Shown piece by piece: positions 55,442-64,000 of a stretch of 64,000 bases of DNA. The position numbers were made by a program, and so were the translations under genes. The DNA lies in NCBI RefSeq assembly GCF_905171765.1, contig NC_053389.1, positions 782,508,772-782,572,771 of the forward strand, given 5' to 3'. The stretch is from Bufo bufo (lineage: Eukaryota; Chordata; Amphibia; Anura; Bufonidae). The notes under the pieces were generated by a model. It made no database searches. It was not told where the DNA came from and worked only from the letters and a program-made list of their open reading frames with translations. Every line of letters starts with the position of its first letter. Position 1 is the stretch's first letter.

Positions 55442-56124
55442 AAGGGGGCATGAAGATGATAAATTCCAGGTGCCAACTGACAACTGTTGGCAAGTATGGT
55501 ATTTTGTGCAAAGTGCTTAGAAGGACCTATCGTGTACATAGAACATTGAAAACTTATATTTAAGGGACTAGAGTGAAATAATTAACAGCTTTGGCATGTT
55601 AAGTTGCCCTTAGCAGCTCCATTTTATTAATTAGAACAATTTGCACTAATTGTCACATTAAAGAAAGACTCCAGAAAACATTGAAGGCTCTTTTTACCGC
55701 AAATAAATTTGGTGGTGGCTATAAAGGATCCTCTTTTGGGTGTTCTCTGCAATCAATGAAAGACTGTGTTACTGTGTAATCTGTCAATGTCAACTGTGAG
55801 GTGTTGCTGTACAAGGTGCCTATAGTCATTATGCCGCTCGAGGCAGAAAGTGCAATGTTGAACCCACCCACCCAAACAAGACACAGGAAAGTGCGTGGAC
55901 TTATCTATCTGCCTCCTCAGGTGACTATGTGCAAATCTAGTTTCACTTTTTTATAGCTGTTTCCAAATTAGGGGAGCAATTGAGAATTGAGAACGTTCAG
56001 ATGTTTTGCTTAAAGGGTTTCTATGGTTAATTTCATTTTGTTAGGTTGCCTGATCACAGGATGCTGGGGCTCCTTAAGATCAATTGTAACTTGTGGAGGA
56101 AACCTGGCAATAAGAATTTTTAGC
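55442..56124. other. Unassigned sequence
   Basis: No gene, repeat or terminal structure recognised. Confidence 0.4.
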
Positions 56125-56452
56125 GGGTCATTTACTAAGCTGAAATACGCCTAAATTAGGCCTATTTCAGGCGCATATGGTGGAGCAACTACTGTAACCT
56201 ATCTTCACTTTGTCTCACTCAAGCCAGTTCTAAAATTGTGGGCGTGGCATTCTCATTCACCATTTTATATGTTGTCTGTTTTAGGCTTAAAAAATGGTCT
56301 AAGCTTGGAAGCTGTCTTACATTAACAACTGGCGCTGGATGCGCTGAAGTTAAAGAGAGGCAGGCTCTTCTTAACTTCGGCAGATCCATCACCAGCGCAG
56401 GGGCTTTATTAAGACCGGTGTCTAAAACGCTGGTCTTAATAAATGTACCCCT
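56125..56452. mobile_element. MITE with GGGTCATTTACTAA ends (candidate)
   Basis: Left GGGTCATTTACTAAGC and right CTTAATAAATGTACCCC are imperfect inverted termini, the pattern of the palindromic MITE at 42786. The interior holds ACTGGCGCTGG and CACCAGCGC arms. More diverged than the first. Confidence 0.5.
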
Positions 56453-57040
56453 TAGTTTCTATTCAGCACCACCACAGGTAGGGTGGAGTATAATGCAGTT
56501 TCCATTGTCATAAATATCCTATTTAAGAATGGCATTGTCATGGACGTTCACGCGGCAGGTGGCAGGAGGTCCGTGAGACTGGCAACACGTGGTTTGATCT
56601 GACAGGTTTTCCCTGTGGATCAATAGGCGTCTGTGTTGTTTCTGGAAATGGCCACACCCCTTGCCTCAGGTGTTGCTAATGTGGTCATTTAACCTTCCTT
56701 ATGTCCCACAATGCTGTGCGGTTTATAGCTTCAATTTCAGTTGTGGATAGATGGTGTGTGGATCTCGGTGGAGTTCCTGGTGCTTCCATAGCCCCTTTGA
56801 AGTTAAGTCTTTCTTTTCCCTTTTGTATTTTGTTTGGATTCTGTGTGTTGCATTTCCCTATTGTTTGTATTAGGCCCGTAGGAGACTCCTGTTCATCCTT
56901 CCTTTTGGAGGAACAGGTAGTCTCGTCCCTGCCATTAGTACCAGGGTCCTTTAGGGCTAGGACTCTAGGTATTCCTGCGCATGAACACATATACCTCTGG
57001 GGTCTGTTTATACTGGTAGACAGTCAGGATTTTGGTTAGG
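56453..57040. other. Unassigned, possibly LTR-derived sequence
   Basis: Begins with a GTCATGGACGTTCACGCGG word and continues with T-rich, LTR-like composition, but no paired ends, polyadenylation signal or target duplication could be defined. The 101- and 112-codon frames show no domain. Confidence 0.35.
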
Positions 57041-57660
57041 GTTGTTTTTTTGCGGGAAAAGTTGTCGTTTTTAATGGAGCAATTTTGGGGCACACCTAAC
57101 TTTCTGATAAATTTTTATTAACACTTTCTGGGAGGGAGATGGGAAAAACAGCAATTCTGTCACTTCGTTTTTACGTTATAAATTTACAGCGTTCACTTTC
57201 CAGTATAAATAATATAATATCTTTATTCTATGGGTCAGTACTATTACAGTGATATCATATAGTTTTTTTTTACGATTTACTACATTTTTGCAATAAAACC
57301 CCTTTTTTTAAAAGAAGAAAAATCTTTTTGCATCGCTGCTTCCCAAGACCCATAACTTTTTTATTTTCCTTCCTATGGAGTTGTGTGAGGGCTTGTTTTT
57401 TGCGAGACGACTGACGCTTTTTGATCGCTTGTTATTAAGTTTTTTGGTTGCAACTAAGAATATATTAGAAATTCTGTCATTTGTTTTTCAATTTTTTTTT
57501 AATTTACTGTGTTCACCGTAGGGGATAATTTACATGATATTTATGTAGTCCGGGTCATTATGGATGCATCCACCCTGTCCCTTGGCATCACATGTATGTA
57601 ATTGTAATTTTAATCATGTCTGGTTATAATACAATAAAATTTAATATTTACTATTTGGTA
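57041..57660. repeat. Two diverged copies of a T-rich interspersed unit
   Basis: TTTTTTGCGGGAAAAGTTG ... TTACAGCGTTCAC (57045-57200) and TTTTTTGCGAGACGACTGACG ... TTACTGTGTTCACCG (57395-57520) follow the same order of words (TTTTTGCG-GA, TTTTTATTA, AATTCTGTCA, TTCAC). They lie about 350 bp apart. Origin unknown. Confidence 0.55.
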
Positions 57661-60231
57661 CTTTGAGCTCCATTTTTCTTTGTTCTTCTGCCATTATGGA
57701 TGCAATTAGCTAAAAAGTAGGAGTTTGGTGGAATACTTAGGATAAGTTCAAGCAGAGTTTTTTGAAGGAGGAGGTTTGGAGGTAGATTTTCAAGTCAAAG
57801 CTAGAAGTGGATATAGAAAAAAGGAAAAAAGTTCTTCCTTTATATTTCTGATTTCTTTCACATTTCTTTCTACTTCTGGCTTTGGCTGAGAGAGATGGCA
57901 GGTATCTCTACAGAATACTTAGAAAGTCAGCAGATACTTTTAGGCAATATCTGGAAAGCTGTAAGATATGTAAAGAGGCACGTCTAAGAACTGTTCTATT
58001 CTAGGAAATGTTTTCAATTCTTGGCCACAATCTGTAAGCCATACATTTTTTTTAAATGTTCCATGCCCCAAAAAACTTAATTTTCCTTACTTGGCTAAGC
58101 CCCACTTCACAAAAATATAACACCTGTTCAATTCTATGACATTGGCCAAAACATAACACATACACTGCATATAACCATACCAAAAGGAGTTTCAACTTCT
58201 TCATCCTGACAGATGTACCGGAACAGAGGGCTGAGTATAGTGATTTCCAAAAACAAACAAATGCCTCAGTTGACTAATATTTTCTTTTAGATAGAAGATT
58301 AATTTTTGAGGAAGTAAATAATGTTTTCTTCACCTTTCCATCTGTCGGATGTAACAAATTGAGAACCTTTCGTAAAATATCTCATACCAGGGTTTGATGA
58401 AATATTTTCTAGTCTTCCTGATACTAATACAGTAAATGAGTGTTCATGTATTGTTGGTCCCTTAACGACAAATATAACCTCAACAAACATCATTTTATTG
58501 GAGGTAAGCAAAACCATCTGGCCAGTTTTGGAGATTTGTAGTTTTCAGACAAATAAACGAAATGAGGCACAAGAGGAGCATTATGCCATATGATGGTTTG
58601 ATCAATTGAGTCTTCCAACAACTTTTATTGTTCTAATAAATATTCCACGTTTAACACTCAAGATAAAACTTTGTAAAACGTCAAAATACATACAACTATT
58701 GGTTATATAATTAGTAGGTTGTAAAAAGACCTTAATTCATCAAGTTCAAACCTTTATGCTTACAAAACCCTTGGTTCAGACAAAGGCAAAAGTCATCCTT
58801 GAAGGGCATAGACCAATTCTCTGTAGAAGGGAAAAATGCCATAATCAGCCCAACTAGCTCCATAAGACAGATCTCTGGATTGGCTTTCTACATTATGACC
58901 ATTACCTCTGTAGTGTATCCTGTGTTTCTCAAAGAAGTTATCAAACTCTTTCATAAAGAGGTTTCCAGGATCCCAAAAATTTTACTCAAGGATAGTCCTT
59001 GTTTTTGGTACTACAGCGATGACATACCTAACTACCCCAAATTCAAACTGTAGCCAATCATTTACCTCTGAAACCATGTTAGGTAGCCAAGTACCTTGCT
59101 ATATTGAAACCAGATCTGTAGCAATGGTGTGCCCAACTAACCAGGTGACCGCTGAAGCTAATGTTTGGCTGCCATACTCACATAAGATAGTCAGGCATGT
59201 CATTGCTTAAGAGCTGAAAATAAGGACCACCTAGAGCACCTGAGCATTGCAGCTGGAAAGGAGGATTGAGCAAGTGAGTAAAGCATCTTTTTTTATTTAA
59301 TAACATTCCTGGCCTCCAGCACAATTTTTTGTGTCTTGGAAAATTCTTATCTCTATCACTACTTCCAGCCATTATCACATCCTCGTTTCATAAGTCTGTG
59401 TCACTAACTTACCTGTCCGGACTCCATTGCTGGGGTCTGGGGCTTGGGGACGGCCACGCTGCATCAGACAGGCTGCGTTCCCCTGGTGACATGAGCGTGT
59501 CCATGACAATGGAGCACTCACCTACTCGCTGCAGGGCACGCACGCTGGAGGAGATCCTTTGTATAAGAATAAGTGTTTATAAGAATTAAGTATGTGTTCT
59601 GGATGCAGGCTGACAGCTCAGCCTGCCTATCTGTAGGTACTGGTGTTCAGGTCCAATGGGCACCAAGTCCATGGACCTATCAGGTTCTGATCCAGGGACT
59701 CAGCGCTCTATTTAAATCCCCTGCTTTCAATAAACCTTTGCCAGTTATAGGCTTACTCCCTTACTGTGCTCCAGGTTCTGTCTGTACGTATTGTATTGTT
59801 TATTTTGACCTCAGCTTGTCTCTTACCTCCCTCTGTCTATTGATTCTGTACCATGTTACCGATATGGTTTTTAATTTGGTTTGGCTATTTTTAATACCCT
59901 CCGTCCTCTGATTTTGTACTGTATTGTCCTCCCGGTTTTGACCTATTTCTCTCACCCGTCTGTGTGGTTTTGTCTCTGTGTCTTTCTTTCTGGCAGTACA
60001 GGAAACGTCAACCAGTTGCGGACTTGCTCCTTAGAGCTTGCACTGCAAGTAGACAGGGAAAGCGGGTTGGGTTCAGTCAGGGATCACTGTGTGTGTGTGT
60101 GTTTCCGTGCTTACTGTGCTGACAGTCTGCAGTTCAAAACAGTAGAATGTAATACATTTTTTAGTATTGCCTAAAAAGAAGGCATTTATACCAAGTTCTG
60201 TGTACAGTCTAAAAAATAATAACATACGGCA
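57661..60231. other. Long unassigned stretch
   Basis: 2.6 kb with no domain-bearing frame. The 59400-60000 part (TTTCAATAAACC signal at about 59727, pyrimidine-rich downstream region) has the look of a retroelement end, but borders cannot be set. Frames of 84-112 codons carry no motif. A (GT)n run lies at about 60090. Confidence 0.35.
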
Positions 60232-60602
60232 TTAAAGGAGTTTCCTGAGATTTTAATACTGATGACCTATCCTCGGACACACGGGACTCACGCCAAACAG
60301 ATGTTTGAGAAGGCACCGGCGCTCACAGTAGAACCATGGCCTTCTCACAGCTTATCCTAGGCCGGTGACAACATGTTGATAGGTCACATGGCCTAGGCGC
60401 GGCGCAGCTCAGCCCCGTTCAACTGAATAGGGCTGAGTGTGATGCTAAGCACAGCCACTATACAATGTACAGCACTGTGTTTGGTAAGCTGCGAGAAGGC
60501 GGTGCCTTCTCAAACAGCAGATTGGCGGGAGTCCCAGGTGTCGGTCCCCCACCGATCAGATACTGATGACCTATAGGTCATCAGCTATAAAATCCTGCAA
60601 GA
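60232..60602. mobile_element. MITE related to 53917-54222 (candidate)
   Basis: Left TTAAAGGAGTTTCCTGAGAT, inner ACTGATGACCTATCCTC and, near the right, GATCAGATACTGATGACCTA plus TAGGTCATCAG. Same ordered words as the copy at 53917-54222. The right tip is not well matched. Confidence 0.5.
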
Positions 60603-61262
60603 ATATTTTAATCTTGATTTAGGGCATTACTATATGCATTTATTGATGTAAACATTCATATAAACTCTCAGGCTTCTCTTTTCTAGGGTAAACACATTTG
60701 TGGAAATTGGAAAATCTATTTTTCAAATTGAAGACTTGGAACTTTATACAGCTTTCCTATATGTTTTTCATAAGGTGCTCAAAACTGAACTACACCAATG
60801 CTTCATATAGTAAAATAAATGCTTTCGTCTCTGGAAGTAGGCCTTTCATGCAGGAGACTGGCATTGAGTCAAATAATTTAGTTTACCATCTATAATTACT
60901 GTACACGCAAAATCTTCTCCATTGTAGACTCACCTGTGGAAAAATGCTGCATATGGTATGGACCTTGGCATTTCTATTAAGGTTTCCTTCACACACATTT
61001 TTTATGAAGTTTTCTTTTGAGCTGGTAAAAAATTGCTCTTTTGATGGCATTTTTAATCACACTTGTTTTTTTCCTATAGAGAAGTCATCTAGAACATGCT
61101 GTGATATGGGGGGAAAAATGTCATTCCCCAAAAAATTAACCACAGTGAAGGAAATTGTCACAAAAAATATACAGTTTGTGGGGTGTCTCAAAAATGCTGG
61201 GAAAAGCAGTGTGACATCACTGTTGAAGAGGTCTTTTGGCATTTCTCCCATCTTTCCCCCAT
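60603..61262. other. Unassigned sequence
   Basis: AT-rich; no supported feature. The C14-15 run at about 61268 marks the approximate 5' border of the LINE that follows. Confidence 0.4.
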
Positions 61263-62197
61263 CTTGCTCAACCCCCCCCCCCCCCAACAGACCTATCTAT
61301 CACGATCAATGGCTGCACACTATCCCCGGTCAACCAAGTCTGCTGCCTTGGAGTGACCTTGGATTCTGCCCTTTCCTTCCGACCGCACATCCAAGCCCTT
61401 TCCACCACCTGTCGCCTCCAACTCAAAAACATCTCCCGCATCCCCGCTTTACTTAACTTTGAATCTACGAAAATGCTTGTACATGCCCTCATCATCTCCC
61501 GCCTAGACTACTGCAACACTATCCTCTGTGGCCTTCCATCTAGGACTCTCGCACCCCTCCAATCTATCCTCAACTCTGCTGCCCGACTAATTCACCTCTC
61601 ACCCTATTACTCCTCTGCCTCTCCCCTCTTCCAATCCCTTCACTGGCTCCCCATCGCCCAGCGAATTCACTTCAAAGTACTAACAAATACATACAAGGCC
61701 GTCCATAACCTGTCCCCTCCCTACATCTCTGAGCTACTTTCCCGATACATCCCCACATGCACTCTCCGATCCTCACAAGACCTCCTTCTCTCCTCTCCTC
61801 TTATCACCTCTTCCCACATTTGCCTCCAAGATTTCTCCCGTGCATCCCCCACACTCTGGAACTCGCTACCCCAACATATCAGACTCTCACCTACAGTGGA
61901 ATCCTTCAAAAGAAACCTGAAAACCCACCTCTTCAGACAAGGCTACAACCAGTGACCCTGCTGCCTCTATACCGCCATGAACCACTTTACCCACACCTAC
62001 TGTGTCCTTCTCCCATACCATGTAGATTGTAAGCCCTCACGGGCAGGGCCCTCTCTCCTTCTGTACCAGTTTGTAACTCGTCTTGTTCATGATTAGTGCA
62101 ATTGTCTGTATTATGTATGTATACCTCTTCTCATATGTACAGCGCTATGGAATGAATGGCACTTTAATAATAAATAATAATAATAATAATAATAATT
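61263..62197 (+). mobile_element. 5'-truncated L2-like LINE
   Basis: Contains the last part of ORF2, a 3' UTR with TGTAAGCCCTCACGGGCAGG and TGTACAGCGCTATGGAAT, and a tail of AATA/AAT repeats (62161-62197). L2-clade LINEs often end in short tandem repeats rather than poly(A). The 5' border is placed where the sequence turns from unassigned DNA into the C-run preceding the coding part. Typical truncated reverse-transcribed copy. Confidence 0.85.
61290..61955 (+). pseudogene. C-terminal part of L2-like LINE reverse transcriptase
   Basis: An open frame to the stop at 61953-61955, about 220 codons of LINE sequence (the upstream ATG at 61236 is outside the LINE). Ordered motifs: CCLGVTLDSALSF, HIQALSTTCRLQL, SRLDYCNTILCGLP, LQSILNSAARLI, SLHWLPIAQRIHFKVL, PPYISELL and the terminal FKRNLKTHLF. 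This is the post-catalytic thumb/C-terminal region; the polymerase core and endonuclease are absent. The frame has no internal stop, so the copy is not very old. Confidence 0.85.
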
Positions 62198-62943
62198 TAA
62201 CTAATTGAGATCACTGTTACTGCAGTGAGAAGTTTATGAGTGCCACTGACCATTCATTCTGTATAGTGTGGTGGAGCATTTGACTGGTTAATGCTTGGAA
62301 ACATACATTATATATAATCACTGAGCATAAAGAATATATGAAGTGTCTAAAGTGGAAAGAAAGCCGAGAGAAATGGAAGAAGATACCTCAGAAAAGAGAA
62401 GAACAGATATGATGTGCCTTTGGGTATTTCTAAGTATTGGATAGCCTTTAGGTAAGAGTATGTCCAGTGACCCAGAGGGGAGGAGAGGACAGGAGTGGTG
62501 GTAGTGTTGGCACAGATAGGAGTTGTAGTGGTTCACTGTGGCGGTCCCCATTCCAGTGCTCCCTAGGGCCATGCAGTGAATGAAGGGCATACCCTTTCTT
62601 ACTTCAAGGCACACACTGAGCCTTCTTGGTCTCCTGCCTGGTGTTAGTTGGGGTGTCCTTGATGTTAGGTAGATGAGTGCAAGGCAGGAAAGCAGGTGTA
62701 GGTAGGGGCCAGTGGTTGATGGTGGATACAATAACCAGGGTCTTTGGTTGCAATAAATAAAGTCTTTCTTTACTGAATAAATAATGGGTGTGGTAGTTCT
62801 TACAGCAACAAAGGCATAGTTCTGAGGTATATCACAAAGTGGTATTTTTTCAATGGCAATGTATAGACAGCAGCAATGAGCGTAGTAGTAGCACTTCCTG
62901 TTTCCCTCTAAGTACACTTTGCAGTATTTCCAAATAACAACAG
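62198..62943. other. Unassigned sequence
   Basis: A 199-codon minus-strand frame (62318-62917) has no recognisable domain and is not called. TTGCAATAAATAAAGTC at about 62747 could be a polyadenylation signal of an unrecognised element. Confidence 0.35.
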
Positions 62944-62951
62944 GTGTGCAA

Positions 62952-63230
62952 TAGTGATGAATATTCTAATCGTGAATTTTTATCGCGAATATCGGCACTT
63001 CGAGAATTCACCAAGATTTAAAATATAGTGCTATATCTTCGCAATTGCAAATATTCTAGATTTCATTTTCATCAGTACCCTCACTGCTTATTGCTTTAAG
63101 GCCAATGAGAAGGCTGGAATATCTTTGTCTGAGCTTAGCAACATCCCTAGCAACCAATAGGAAAGTTGCCTACCCCTTACTTTATAAGAACCTCCCCAAC
63201 AGCTATTTTCTGCTGTTTTTTGCCATTCTG

Positions 63231-63261
<31 letters not shown>

Positions 63262-63671
63262 ATTGCTGTGCTCTGTGCTTTCATCTGGATTCTATTCCTT
63301 ATCCAATTACATTAGATAGTTAGTTAGTTAGCTCATATATATAATACAGATAGTTAGTAGGAGATAGTCAGTGTAGGTTAGATAGTGATATAGTGTAGCT
63401 GGTTCCAGTGTAGGGTGTTAGGTAGTGTGATAGGAATTACTGTACTGTGCATTTTCTCCAGTCTCAGGAAACTTCTAGCAGCTTGAAAAATGTAGCAAAA
63501 GTGACCCACGTCTGTATTGCGCGCACAATGCGCGCATATTACATTGCAGATTTTCGCAATCAAGAAAATAATGACTGGAGATCACGAATTCTAGAATTTG
63601 CTAAATTATTGAGAATATTAGGCCAAAAATTCACAAAATATTGCGAATATTGCCTATGCTGCTCATCACTA
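62952..63671. mobile_element. Non-autonomous hAT element (MITE), copy 3
   Basis: Starts TAGTGATGAATATTCTAATC and ends GCTGCTCATCACTA; flanks GTGTGCAA (62944-62951) and GTGTGTAA (63672-63679) match at 7 of 8 positions. Shares GGCCAATGAGAAGGCTG, GAGCTTAGCAAC and TATAAGAACCTCCCC with copy 2, and also the GTTAGTTAGCTCATA to AGATAGTGATATAGTG block. 720 bp, with a (GA)n run at 63230-63254. Confidence 0.9.
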
Positions 63672-63679
63672 GTGTGTAA

Positions 63680-64000
63680 TCCCCTTGTCATTAACTTTCT
63701 GCAGTTCCCGGGTTGAGAGGTGCAGATCTAAGATCTGGATGGTCAGTCTCATAGTGTGGTGGGCACCGAAGCAATAAAGACTTAATGCCATAAACGAGCA
63801 GTACCTTACTATCTAAATCCAGTCCATGGCCTCTGAAATAGTTCTAAACAGTTTAAGATGTCTGCTCTCTTTCTCTCAGGTGTAGTCTTTCAGTTAAGTT
63901 GTTAGGCAGCAGCTTTTTAGTCTCAGGAATGGTGTTTTCTGGACAAGGCTTCACTTTGGACCTACTTAGCAGGAGCTTACACATGCAGATCTTACCTTTA
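63680..64000. other. Unassigned sequence at window end
   Basis: Nothing recognised; the sequence continues beyond the window. Confidence 0.4.

Noticed and set aside
59400..60175. Possible LTR or SINE
   Set aside because: Has an AATAAA and LTR-like composition, but no paired ends or target duplication could be placed.
62318..62917. 199-codon minus-strand frame
   Set aside because: No motif, no signal peptide or coherent composition, and it lies in unassigned repeat-like DNA. Chance frame is the simplest view.

Overview
The window looks like intergenic DNA from a repeat-rich vertebrate, most likely a frog or toad. This is an inference from the mix of repeats: BED-finger hAT transposons with subterminal arrays, Tc1/mariner elements, a tyrosine-recombinase (Ngaro-like) retroelement, an L2-type LINE end, Penelope-like 3' sequence, and many short MITEs of kinds I associate with amphibian genomes. 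I found no convincing host protein-coding gene, tRNA or rRNA. Nearly every long open frame is a decayed transposase/retroelement frame or a by-product of a tandem array.

Layout. 1-1.06 kb is unassigned. 1068-1518 is a hAT MITE with a perfect 8-bp TSD. A Tc1-like element (1534-15086) is split by a hAT element (1808-13764). That hAT is itself split by an inverted, transposase-less relative (8357-13465). Exact 8-bp TSDs mark both hAT insertions. The outer hAT carries a broken minus-strand transposase (7474-4254). The inner copy carries a satellite-like array of about 27 monomers of 139-142 bp.

15403-25515 is a 10.1-kb hAT-like element without a recognisable transposase. It holds a 51-bp minisatellite with an 877-bp higher-order repeat, a 737-bp palindrome and an array of about 72-bp units. 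A third hAT (from 28041, broken plus-strand transposase 28999-32396) is split by an Ngaro-like element (about 32989-38847). That element shows the split direct repeat layout A1-ORFs-B1-A2-B2 and has broken gag-like, RT, RNase H and tyrosine recombinase frames.

From 39.4 kb on, smaller elements dominate: a Penelope-like 3' fragment with a hammerhead-like core, a second hAT MITE, a candidate solo LTR, a mariner remnant, a nearly intact Tc1-like element, a TTAA-flanked element set in a degenerate short-period array, Harbinger-type MITEs, a degraded LINE fragment, a 34-bp minisatellite, a long foldback MITE, an L2-like LINE 3' end and a third hAT MITE.

The genes form no host pathway. What links the parts is transposition history: each insertion can be ordered by nesting and TSDs, and several large arrays lie inside hAT elements. 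All coordinates and similarities were read by eye, and family names rest on motifs, termini and TSDs, not on a database search.
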